From assembly GCF_003490935.1 (NCBI RefSeq), contig NZ_QQGD01000007.1:26623-90622 (forward strand): a stretch of 64,000 bases of DNA, written 5' to 3'. Within the stretch, counting starts at the first letter, position 1; each line of letters starts with the position of its first letter. The DNA comes from Haemophilus haemolyticus_M. Lineage in GTDB: Bacteria; Pseudomonadota; Gammaproteobacteria; Enterobacterales; Pasteurellaceae. Positions 24,900-31,631 of the stretch are shown here, one piece after another. The notes under the pieces were generated by a model. That model was not told the origin of the DNA. It worked only from the letters and a program-made list of their open reading frames with translations, and did no database searches. Both the position numbers and the translations under genes were made by a program.

Positions 24900-25191
24900 T
24901 GCCTAACTCCTGTTTTCTTTTTCTCATCATCTCTAAGTGTTTTTTCGTGGTGTAAAAACTCGTTTCTAATTGCTCATTCTTCCGTAGCCCTGCTGTCATC
25001 TTCGTGAAGTTGTCTATTTCGCACTGAATCGCTACAAGGCGCTGTTCTAACACTTGAATGACCTCATCTATCGGGTATGGCTCGTTATCGCTGTATAGGC
25101 TCATAAACGTGAAGATTTGATGCGATTTTCTATAGTGTTGAATGGCTTCTTTAAGTAGAAAAAGATTGTTTTTTGCTATGGTGCATTTCAT
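24889..25191 (-). CDS. Unknown 100-residue coiled-coil-like protein
   Basis: Not recognised. The protein is largely helical (VIQVLEQRLVAIQCEIDNFTKMTAG; TTKKHLEMMRKRKQELG), so a coiled coil is likely. No membrane segment is seen. It overlaps the rha start. Both this protein and Rha begin M-K-C-x-A, probably by chance. Confidence 0.55.
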   Translation of the reverse strand: MKCTIAKNNLFLLKEAIQHYRKSHQIFTFMSLYSDNEPYPIDEVIQVLEQRLVAIQCEIDNFTKMTAGLRKNEQLETSFYTTKKHLEMMRKRKQELGNEM

Positions 25192-25232
25192 TAAATACTT
25201 ACCCTTTTATTAGCGGATCTTTTTGTTCCCAA

Positions 25233-25619
25233 TTAAAAAAATGTCAGGGTTTTCATAGTGGATCTTTTTAACCGCCCCATCTCTTTAAACAACCCTTTCA
25301 TTCCACGAGGAATAACAAAAGGGCGGGGCGGTATCTTTATCGGCTCATAGACTTCATCACTAATTAAATCCGCCCGCCATGTTCTCCCTCTGTAATGCGG
25401 TAAAGTCTCCCCACGTTGTTGCATCTCTGCTTTTTCCTGCTCGATTTGTTCCCATACTCGGCAATGATTCAGTAGGTCACTGGCTCTTGCTCGTAGTGTG
25501 TGCGGTTTCATTCGATTAGCTCGCTCATCACCTAAAACCGCCAATAAAGCGTGCTTAGCGTTACCCATTCGGGCATAGGCTTTGGCAAACTCGCTTTGTA
25601 TCTCTTTTCCGTAACTCAT
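25233..25619 (-). CDS. Possible small-terminase-like protein
   Basis: A 128-residue protein. Its N-terminal ~60 residues (FAKAYARMGNAKHALLAVLG ... LRARASDLLNHCRVWEQIEQ) follow the pattern of small-terminase and terminase-2-type helix-turn-helix domains ('Y-x-x-t-G-N-a-x-x-A ... LL-n-x-x-V'). The C-terminus is basic and ends in a short hydrophobic tail. Some phage-inducible islands carry their own small terminase to redirect packaging; no large subunit is present here. A CG-alternating module lies just upstream. Alternative: an unrelated DNA-binding protein. Confidence 0.45.
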   Translation of the reverse strand: MSYGKEIQSEFAKAYARMGNAKHALLAVLGDERANRMKPHTLRARASDLLNHCRVWEQIEQEKAEMQQRGETLPHYRGRTWRADLISDEVYEPIKIPPRPFVIPRGMKGLFKEMGRLKRSTMKTLTFF

Positions 25620-25664
25620 TTTTTTAACCTCTTATCTTTGGGTATGCCTAAATTTGGGCGCACC

Positions 25665-25693
25665 CTCGCGCGCGCGTACTGCTCCGAAAACTC
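25665..25693. repeat. CG-alternating module, copy 3
   Basis: CTCGCGCGCGCG, TACTG and CTCCGAAAACTC, immediately past the stop of the 103-residue gene. A GGGT-x2-GCC / GGGC-x2-ACCC type inverted repeat lies beside it (25641-25665). Unlike copies 1 and 2 it has no clear adjoining T-run terminator. Confidence 0.65.
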
Positions 25694-25696
25694 TTG

Positions 25697-26008
25697 TTAA
25701 TCCACCCGCGGTAAATAATTCGCATCGGCTTTGTGTTCTTGATGAATAGCCAGTACTTCGATTTGCCGTTTTAAGTCGTCAATATCCGATAGCACTACAC
25801 TTAATCTATCTAAAACAAACTCTAAGCCGTCTTTGTGAGTGAATGGGATTTGTACTTTCTCCCCATCTTCGGCGGTGGCTGTTTTGGTAATTTTGCCATC
25901 TAATGTTGCATCTGCTATTTCGTAAGTTTCCTCAATAGCTCGGTAAATACTCCATAGCGTTGCATACTCGCGTTTTTCGGTGTTGGTCTGTTGATTTGTA
26001 TCAGTCAT
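25697..26008 (-). CDS. Unknown 103-residue protein
   Basis: Not recognised. It is acidic and mainly helical (ATLWSIYRAIEETYEIADATLDG and LEFVLDRLSVVLSDIDDLKRQI), so it may form a small coiled-coil or helical bundle. It lies in the run of small genes after alpA, 23 bp from the preceding gene. No signal peptide or membrane segment. Confidence 0.55.
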   Translation of the reverse strand: MTDTNQQTNTEKREYATLWSIYRAIEETYEIADATLDGKITKTATAEDGEKVQIPFTHKDGLEFVLDRLSVVLSDIDDLKRQIEVLAIHQEHKADANYLPRVD

Positions 26009-26031
26009 TTTTTCAGTCGCTCTTTGCTCGT

Positions 26032-26484
26032 TTAATTCAACATTCCGCCCATTTCGGTAAATGTCAGTTTTTCATCTTGGCAAAATTGTTGTTCAAGGTG
26101 TCGCATGGTTTCTTGTTTGGTATCAGTGGAGAGGATTTCAGCAAGTGGAATAAGTGCGCCATTTGCTTTTTTCATCGGGTTAAATGCCATGCCATTTTCA
26201 GAAAGTGCGGTAAGTTCTTGTTGCATTTCCTCATCAATCAGTAACGTGGCTTTTGTGCTTTGTTGAAGAAAAGCAATCATGATCAACGCCTCTTGCATCG
26301 TGTCAGCATCAATGCCTAAGGGTAGAAAATCGCCCACATCAAGCCATAAAACGGTATTTACCCCCCAATCTTCAGAAGTAGCCGTTAAATGCGGAAATTG
26401 CGCCTTTGAATAAGTAATTGAAATCGGGGTATTAATTAAATCTTTACGCCCTTGTTCTGTTGTGCAGTCTTTGCAATCGGTCAT
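26032..26484 (-). CDS. Unknown 150-residue protein
   Basis: Not recognised. The N-terminus has two close cysteines (MTDCKDCTTEQGRKD), which could bind metal but do not form a full known motif. The middle (FPHLTATSEDWGVNTVLWLDVGDF) looks like beta structure and the C-terminus is polar. It lies 13 bp after the helix-turn-helix gene, in the alpA operon. Confidence 0.55.
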   Translation of the reverse strand: MTDCKDCTTEQGRKDLINTPISITYSKAQFPHLTATSEDWGVNTVLWLDVGDFLPLGIDADTMQEALIMIAFLQQSTKATLLIDEEMQQELTALSENGMAFNPMKKANGALIPLAEILSTDTKQETMRHLEQQFCQDEKLTFTEMGGMLN

Positions 26485-26497
26485 TTTTAATTTTTCC

Positions 26498-26758
26498 TTA
26501 GTCGTTATATTGATGATTTTGGCTTACTTCATTTTGGTGCAGTACATACACACCCACACGGTGCGCTAATCCGCTTGAATCGGTTTCTTTGCGGTAAAAG
26601 GTATCAATATGAAACCCTTTATCTCTGAGTTCCTTAATGCGTGCGGGTGGAAAGTAAATTCCTAGCTCTCGTAGTTCGTTGGTACTATGCGGGCGCACAT
26701 ATAAGCGCTGTAAAATGTATTTCTGTTGCTCATAAACGCTAGTCGTATTGATTGCCAT
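26498..26758 (-). CDS. Small helix-turn-helix protein next to alpA
   Basis: An 86-residue protein with a winged-helix-like layout: a helix (VYEQQKYILQRLYVRPHSTNELRELG), a likely recognition helix (PPARIKELRDKGFHI) and a beta wing (RVGVYVLH). Small helix-turn-helix proteins of this type often accompany AlpA in P4-like elements. It begins 9 bases after the alpA stop. It is probably a regulator of element transcription. Confidence 0.65.
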   Translation of the reverse strand: MAINTTSVYEQQKYILQRLYVRPHSTNELRELGIYFPPARIKELRDKGFHIDTFYRKETDSSGLAHRVGVYVLHQNEVSQNHQYND

Positions 26759-26767
26759 AGTTCCGCC

Positions 26768-26971
26768 TTATGCTGCAGGTTTAAAACTACTAAGCCACGT
26801 CATCACATCTGCATAACGCCAACGTGAAGAACGACCGATTTTTACCGGTGGTGGTAATGCACCTGCTTTAACTTGCTTGTAAATGTAGGTATGAGAAAGT
26901 CCGCCCGATAGCGTGCGAATTTCTGACATCGCAATGAGACGGTTTTGATCTGCTTGTGATAGGTTTTCCAT
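26768..26971 (-). CDS. alpA: AlpA-family regulator / excisionase-type protein
   Basis: A 67-residue MerR-like helix-turn-helix protein with the AlpA signature: MSEIRTLSGGLSHTYIYKQV, then ALPPPVKIGRSSRWRYADVMTWL. In cryptic prophage CP4-57 AlpA raises integrase expression; in Gram-negative phage-inducible islands it controls excision and helper-phage response. It is probably the first gene of a minus-strand operon, downstream of a region rich in CTTAATTTAAAA repeats. Confidence 0.92.
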   Translation of the reverse strand: MENLSQADQNRLIAMSEIRTLSGGLSHTYIYKQVKAGALPPPVKIGRSSRWRYADVMTWLSSFKPAA

Positions 26972-27085
26972 TTATCCCCCTTGTGTTTATAAACTGAAAT
27001 AATCCGCTTGTTCTATGCGGTTCGGGGGTATTGTGTGGAATTATTTAGGCGGGTTCTATTTGTTGGTTTGTTATTAAGAAAGTGG

Positions 27086-27163
27086 TTTTAAATTAAGGCT
27101 TAATTTAAAAGAATAGCAATAAAAAAGCCCTTAATTTAAAACATTAAAGGGCTTAATTTAAAA
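27086..27163. repeat. CTTAATTTAAAA cluster upstream of alpA
   Basis: Three exact direct copies (27099, 27130, 27152) and one inverted copy (27086-27097); the inverted copy and the first direct copy form a 25-bp palindrome with one central base. The two rightmost overlap the terminator of the 287-residue gene. The cluster may be an operator for alpA or an element regulator. Confidence 0.7.
27119..27154 (-). terminator. Terminator of the 287-residue gene
   Basis: An 8-bp stem AAGCCCTT / AAGGGCTT with a 14-base AT interior, then T residues on the minus strand, 11 bases past the stop. Confidence 0.7.
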
Positions 27164-27164
27164 G

Positions 27165-28028
27165 TTACTTTGTAATTTTGCTAGGAAACGGGCTGTGTGA
27201 TATTTGCTTTCCATCTAAACCTATTTTAGTTAAACGGATATTTTCATCAATTAGATTATCAAAGGTTTGATAGCTTGCGCCCTTATTGTTGATTCCTTGC
27301 TCTTTTAGATCTGCATTGATTACATCAAAAAGCGCATTTCTACTTTCCATTCCTTGATAGTTTTTCAATATAAGCAAGGTAAAAATATCTCTCTGAATTT
27401 TACTAATTCGTGTTGCCTTGCCATTTTCTAAAACTGATTCAGAATCTACCGCACTTTGTTGTAGCTTTTGTTCAAGCTCTGCCATTCTATCTTGTTGTGC
27501 TTTTAATTCTGCCTTTAAGCGTTCATTTTCAGCTTGTAGCTGTGTGTTTTGGGCTTTTTCTATTGCGCAATTCTTCTCAATAAATATTTCGTTAGACGCA
27601 TTATTAATAGTGCTAAATCCTAAAAACTTCTCTATTCTGGATCGCTCAAGGAAAATATCGGACTTATCTATAGGTAGATAATCATAAGAGGAGATTCCTC
27701 GCCCAAACAAAGGAACATCACCAATTTCTCTTAAGGCATCAAAGAAAGAAGATGAGGGTAATTCTACGGGTTTATCTTCTATTTCCAACGGTACGCAAAA
27801 GTTAGGGATTTCATACTCATACTCCCAATTCTCATGGTCATTACAACTAAATAGATCAACATTTCTACTATCATTAAATTCTAGTTTTACAAGTAACCAT
27901 TTTGCTATATCTTTAAATGAAGAATTTGGGCTTTGTTTTTTTAGAAAATCCAATAACTCAACGATTGAAATATATGTTTGTTCTCGTTGCTGTTTTATCT
28001 GTAATAGATCGCCTTGAATATCAATCAT
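27165..28028 (-). CDS. Unknown 287-residue protein with central coiled coil (cargo between int and alpA)
   Basis: Not recognised. The N-terminal 150 residues are mixed (YISIVELLDFLKKQSPNSSF ... WEYEYEIPNFCVPLE), residues about 160-200 form a clear coiled coil (LQAENERLKAELKAQQDR), and the C-terminal ~80 residues (ISKIQRDIFTLLILKNYQG ... QTFDNLIDENIRL) look like a compact helical domain. It stands alone between integrase and alpA with its own terminator, a common place for cargo such as defence genes in satellites. No catalytic motif is seen, so any defence role is speculation. Confidence 0.6.
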   Translation of the reverse strand: MIDIQGDLLQIKQQREQTYISIVELLDFLKKQSPNSSFKDIAKWLLVKLEFNDSRNVDLFSCNDHENWEYEYEIPNFCVPLEIEDKPVELPSSSFFDALREIGDVPLFGRGISSYDYLPIDKSDIFLERSRIEKFLGFSTINNASNEIFIEKNCAIEKAQNTQLQAENERLKAELKAQQDRMAELEQKLQQSAVDSESVLENGKATRISKIQRDIFTLLILKNYQGMESRNALFDVINADLKEQGINNKGASYQTFDNLIDENIRLTKIGLDGKQISHSPFPSKITK

Positions 28029-28350
28029 AAAACGCCCCTATGCGTTGCCCCTATTTATGAAAGGAAGTGCGGCAAAATAAAAATAGGGTTTTATTCTTTC
28101 GGTGTGGGTAATTAGTCCTCACCTAGTCGCACTTAATTTTATATACTCAACCGCTTATTAGGTTTACGCCTGTTTCTATCGGTTGCTGTGTGTTTACTAT
28201 TTTACCTGCTATTTTGTACAGTTCAAGTATAAAAAATCTTCGCTTTCCTTACCTGCCACCAGCATTTGAAATTTCATCTCTATTCTTCACTCTCCAATTA
28301 GCCTTATTTCCCTGTTTTTTGGTTAAAAAATAACCTTTCCTATTTCGGTA

Positions 28351-28450
28351 ATCACTTTATCACTTGTGTATCACTTCTCTTTTTACTCTATTTTCTTCTT
28401 TAAAATCAAAAAGATATAAATAATAGAAGTGAATAAGTGAATAAGTGATT
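28351..28450. repeat. Right iteron cluster, AAGTGAT (candidate second replication region)
   Basis: Inverted-orientation copies ATCACTT at 28351, 28359 and 28370, then AAGTGAA at 28427 and 28435 and AAGTGAT at 28443, with 8-11-base steps. The two groups face each other across 50 AT-rich bases, forming a large dyad. The same heptamer clusters 12.5 kb away at 15761-15904. The rest of 28029-28541 has no gene. Confidence 0.65.
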
Positions 28451-28489
28451 AAGATTTATAAAAAAAATCACAAGGGGTATATAAAAAAA

Positions 28490-28527
28490 TAGACAAAAAA
28501 ATAACCGATAACGTTACTTGTTATCGG
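28490..28527 (-). terminator. Terminator of the integrase gene
   Basis: An 8-bp stem CCGATAAC / GTTATCGG with a 7-base loop, followed by a T run on the minus strand, 15 bases past the integrase stop. Confidence 0.8.
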
Positions 28528-28541
28528 CTATCGGTGGTGGC

Positions 28542-29789
28542 TTAATCTACTATTTTTGCAGGTGCTTGGCTCTCTACAAAATCTGCCCAATCTTGCAACA
28601 TCTGCGCCCTTTGCTGTAAATACTTCGCCTTATTGTAAGTCTGCCTAATTACATTTTTACCGCTATGCGATAAAGCCTTTTCTATCCAGTCTGCGTTATA
28701 GTCTCGCTCATTTAATGCAGTGCTAAGTAAATGCCTTACTCCGTGCGTGGTTAGATTGCCTACGCCATATGATTTAACGATAGCTTGCCTTATTGCCTCA
28801 ATAGTAAGGTGTCCGTCCTTAGCTTGTGCGCTAGGAAAAACAAAAGGCGTATTAAACCCTAACGCATCATTAATCATCTTCATTTTGTTAAGGATTGCGA
28901 TAGCTTGACGAGAAAGTGTAACCGTATGTAATCGCCCCTCTGGTCGATTCTTATTGCCTTTCTGTACTAAATAACTCCAAATGCCTGTATCAAAATCAAT
29001 ATCGCCCCATTTGGCTTTAGCGATTTCGCTTGGTCGGCTGCCTGTGAGTAGTGTCAGCATCACAGCATAAAAGGATATTGGCGAAAATCGCTTATTATCC
29101 CTTGCCTCATAAAACTTAACGAGAAAGCTACGTAATTCTTCAGGTGGTATAGTGCTCATTCCTTTGGTGATAGGCTTATCAAATTCATTGCCAATATTTG
29201 CAAGGTTGTTAGTTTCAATCAGTCCACGATGCAAGGAGTAACGCATTACAAAATTCACGTTATTAATGATTTTTCTCACCGTCTCTAACTTCCCCTCTCG
29301 CTCTAATGGCTTAAATGCGTTAATAGCAATTAAAGGTGTGATTCTGTCGATTGGATAAGCCCCTAACGCTTTCAAAATGTGGCGTTCAAATAAAGCCCAC
29401 GTATCTTTCGCTGTACGCTCGGTAAAGTTAGCTTTTAGTTTTCTATCCTCAAACCATAAGTGAGCCATCTTTTCAAAAGTGCGGTTTAATTTATCGTTAA
29501 CCTCTTGTTGTTGATTGTCTGCATATTCCTTAGGGTCAATATCTTTAAGCAATAAGGCGCGATATTCCTCACGCTTAATGTGTGCCTCTGCAAGACCCAT
29601 TTCTTTTAAGTTGCCAATGCTAATGTTGGTGCGTTTTTTAGTGAAAGGTTTTTGATAGTTAAATCGCCATATCTTAGAGCCAGCATTTGTAAGTTCTAAT
29701 GATAAGCCGTTACCATCTCTTAGGGGGAAATCGTCTGCTTTAGCAGTGCGAATCTTCGTATCGGTTAAGGGTTGAATTATGCGTGCCAT
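28542..29789 (-). CDS. int: Tyrosine recombinase (P4-type integrase)
   Basis: A 415-residue P4-type integrase. It has the usual N-terminal arm-binding region (LTDTKIRTAKADDFPLRDGNG), a core-binding region, and catalytic residues at R252 (TGSRPSEI), H349 and R352 (THGVRH), H375 (LSHSG) and Y385 (QTYNKAKY). It lies 291 bp from the 3' end of the tRNA-Sec gene, the expected place for an enzyme recombining in that tRNA. The ATG at 29789 (MARIIQ) matches the family start; ATG 29804 and TTG 29807 are also in frame. No damage is seen, so it is probably active. Confidence 0.93.
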   Translation of the reverse strand: MARIIQPLTDTKIRTAKADDFPLRDGNGLSLELTNAGSKIWRFNYQKPFTKKRTNISIGNLKEMGLAEAHIKREEYRALLLKDIDPKEYADNQQQEVNDKLNRTFEKMAHLWFEDRKLKANFTERTAKDTWALFERHILKALGAYPIDRITPLIAINAFKPLEREGKLETVRKIINNVNFVMRYSLHRGLIETNNLANIGNEFDKPITKGMSTIPPEELRSFLVKFYEARDNKRFSPISFYAVMLTLLTGSRPSEIAKAKWGDIDFDTGIWSYLVQKGNKNRPEGRLHTVTLSRQAIAILNKMKMINDALGFNTPFVFPSAQAKDGHLTIEAIRQAIVKSYGVGNLTTHGVRHLLSTALNERDYNADWIEKALSHSGKNVIRQTYNKAKYLQQRAQMLQDWADFVESQAPAKIVD

Positions 29790-29794
29790 AAATT

Positions 29795-29954
29795 TTAGTA
29801 CCATCAAAAAACAGTGAATAGCTGTTATTTACCGATTTCTAAAACATTGATTTACTTAGGCGAATTTCAGTTTTTGTACTATCATTTTTTGAAGATTTAA
29901 GCCAGATTTGGGAGTAAATCCAAAAAAAATAGTACTATCGCCAAAACATAGTAC
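29795..29954. repeat. Possible right integrase arm sites (TAGTAC-type)
   Basis: TAGTACCATC (29796-29805), TGTACTATCA (29875-29884), TAGTACTATCG (29930-29940) and ATAGTAC (29948-29954) lie between the integrase start and the attachment core. A matching stretch lies at 15561-15583 near the left core. Several short sites near both cores fit arm-type integrase binding. Confidence 0.45.
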
Positions 29955-30078
29955 AAAAAATGTTACTAAAAATCGTTGCTGGTAGTTTACGTTCGATTAC
30001 GCCAAATTACAATAAAGCCTTATTCTAACTGGGTTTTGCTGGTAGATTATTTACGTGGATTTATGCAGGCTTATATGG

Positions 30079-30104
30079 ATTGGCGGAGGGGAATGGGAGT
30101 CGAA
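30079..30104. repeat. Right attachment site (inside tRNA-Sec 3' end)
   Basis: The copy of the direct repeat that completes the tRNA gene; partner of 15485-15509. The integrase-proximal copy restores an intact tRNA, as expected for tRNA-targeting elements. Confidence 0.8.
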
Positions 30105-30175
30105 CCCACCCAAGAACGCTGGCGTCCTCAACAGGATTTGAAATCCTGCCACCTCACCGGAGATGACGCCCCTCC
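30081..30175 (-). tRNA. selC: tRNA-Sec (anticodon UCA)
   Basis: A 95-base selenocysteine tRNA on the minus strand, starting GGAGGGGCGTCATCTCCGGT and ending in encoded CCA. The anticodon is TCA in the loop TTTCAAA. The long acceptor and variable arms give the same length as E. coli selC. It stands beside selA and selB (divergent), so the selenocysteine incorporation set is together. Its 3' end is the insertion site of the element, and the restored gene looks fully functional. Confidence 0.95.
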
Positions 30176-30245
30176 GTGGTTGAAATTGCAGTTACTTTAG
30201 CGTAAATTAATCGGCAATTCAACGTTATTTTAAACGGATTCAAAA

Positions 30246-31631
30246 ATGACCGCACTTTTTCAACAACTTCCTTCCGTTGACAAAATTCTCAAAACACCTC
30301 AAGGCTTACAACTTATTACTGAATTTGGTCACACTGCTGTCGTGGCAATATGTCGAGAATTATTAACGCAAGCTCGTCAATTTATTCAAAAAAATAATCA
30401 ACTACCTGAATATTTTTCTAATTCTGACCGCACTTTTGTAGAAATTCATTCTTCCCTACAAAAACAAAACCAAGTACAAATCAAAGCGGTGCATAATCTG
30501 ACTGGCACAGTGTTACACACAAATCTTGGGCGGGCACTTTGGTCTGAAGCAGCACAACAGGCTGCGCTTTCTGCGATGCAAAAAAATGTTTCGCTTGAAT
30601 ATGATTTAGATGAAGGTAAGCGTAGTCATCGCGATAATTACATCAGTGAATTATTATGCAAACTCACCGGTGCTGAAGCAGCCTGCATAGTGAATAACAA
30701 CGCCGCTGCGGTATTGTTAATGCTGGCAACCTTTGCTCAAGGTAAAGAAGTAATTATTTCTCGTGGCGAATTAATTGAAATCGGCGGCGCATTTCGTATT
30801 CCAGATATTATGGAACAAGCTGGATGCCATTTAGTGGAAGTGGGCACCACTAATCGTACCCATCTGAAAGATTATCGTAATGCTATCACTGAAAATACGG
30901 CTTTTTTAATGAAAGTGCATAGTAGCAATTATCAAATTTGTGGTTTTACCTCTTCAGTTTCAGAAGAAGAGCTTGCGGAACTAGGTCAAGAAATGAAGGT
31001 ACCCGTAGTAACCGATTTAGGCAGCGGCGCATTAGTTGATTTAAGCCAATATGGCTTACCAAAAGAACCTACCGTGCAAGAAAAAGTCGCACAAGGTGTG
31101 GATTTGGTCTCTTTCTCTGGCGATAAATTGCTTGGCGGTGTGCAAGCAGGCATTATCGTGGGTAAAAAAGAATGGATCGAACAATTACAAGCTCATCCTC
31201 TCAAGCGTGTATTACGTTGCGATAAAGTCATTTTATCAGGCTTAGAAGCCACATTACGTTTATATTTAAATCCTGAAAAATTAACTGAAAAATTACCAAC
31301 TCTGCGCTTACTCACACAGCCATTAGAACAACTCAAAATAAATGCTATGCGTCTAAAAGAGCTGTTAGAATCTCGCTTAAATTCACAATTTGAGATTCAA
31401 ATTGAAGATAGCCAAGCACAAATCGGCAGTGGCTCACAACCAATGGAAAGAATCCCTTCCGTGGCTGTTACTATTGCAGAAAAAACAAACGTAAAACTTT
31501 CCGCACTTTCAGCTCGTTTTAAACAACTTTCTCAACCTATTATTGGGCGAATGGAAAACGGAAAAATTTGGCTAGATTTACGTAGCCTTGCGGATATTGA
31601 AACATTATTAAATACATTGGATGAACTATGA
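30246..31631 (+). CDS. selA: L-seryl-tRNA(Sec) selenium transferase
   Basis: A 461-residue PLP enzyme that turns seryl-tRNA(Sec) into selenocysteyl-tRNA(Sec) using selenophosphate. The PLP lysine is K294 in SFSGDKLLGG, matching K295 of E. coli. An uptake-sequence copy overlaps the first codons (ATGACCGCACTTT). The stop overlaps the selB start by 4 bases (ATGA), so the two are translationally coupled. Confidence 0.97.
   Translation: MTALFQQLPSVDKILKTPQGLQLITEFGHTAVVAICRELLTQARQFIQKNNQLPEYFSNSDRTFVEIHSSLQKQNQVQIKAVHNLTGTVLHTNLGRALWSEAAQQAALSAMQKNVSLEYDLDEGKRSHRDNYISELLCKLTGAEAACIVNNNAAAVLLMLATFAQGKEVIISRGELIEIGGAFRIPDIMEQAGCHLVEVGTTNRTHLKDYRNAITENTAFLMKVHSSNYQICGFTSSVSEEELAELGQEMKVPVVTDLGSGALVDLSQYGLPKEPTVQEKVAQGVDLVSFSGDKLLGGVQAGIIVGKKEWIEQLQAHPLKRVLRCDKVILSGLEATLRLYLNPEKLTEKLPTLRLLTQPLEQLKINAMRLKELLESRLNSQFEIQIEDSQAQIGSGSQPMERIPSVAVTIAEKTNVKLSALSARFKQLSQPIIGRMENGKIWLDLRSLADIETLLNTLDEL

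Larger units (their letters stand above)
15485..30104. mobile_element. Satellite-type integrative element (P4-like / PICI-like) in the tRNA-Sec gene
   Basis: About 14.6 kb bounded by a near-perfect direct repeat of the tRNA-Sec 3' end. It carries a tyrosine integrase next to the tRNA, AlpA, a P4-type SF3 helicase, Rha, an Ash/Icd-like protein, a toxin-antitoxin pair and several phage-like unknown genes, all on the minus strand. No capsid, portal, tail, lysis or large-terminase gene is present, so it is not a complete prophage. The layout (int, alpA, small genes, helicase) resembles Gram-negative phage-inducible chromosomal islands and P4-type satellites, which depend on a helper phage for packaging. 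Haemophilus uptake sequences occur throughout, pointing to long residence in this genus. Activity is inferred, not shown. Confidence 0.85.

Noticed and set aside
16312..25693. CG repeats as phase-variation simple repeats
   Set aside because: They are not inside a reading frame or promoter spacer, and the three copies share flanks, so they behave as a module rather than a contingency tract.
15485..30104. Complete temperate prophage (HP1-like or Mu-like)
   Set aside because: No capsid, portal, tail, lysis or large-terminase gene can be found in 14.6 kb; the content is that of a satellite.
29976..30200. Open frame of 74 codons on the plus strand over the tRNA-Sec gene
   Set aside because: It lies antisense to a clear tRNA and has no ribosome site or family resemblance.
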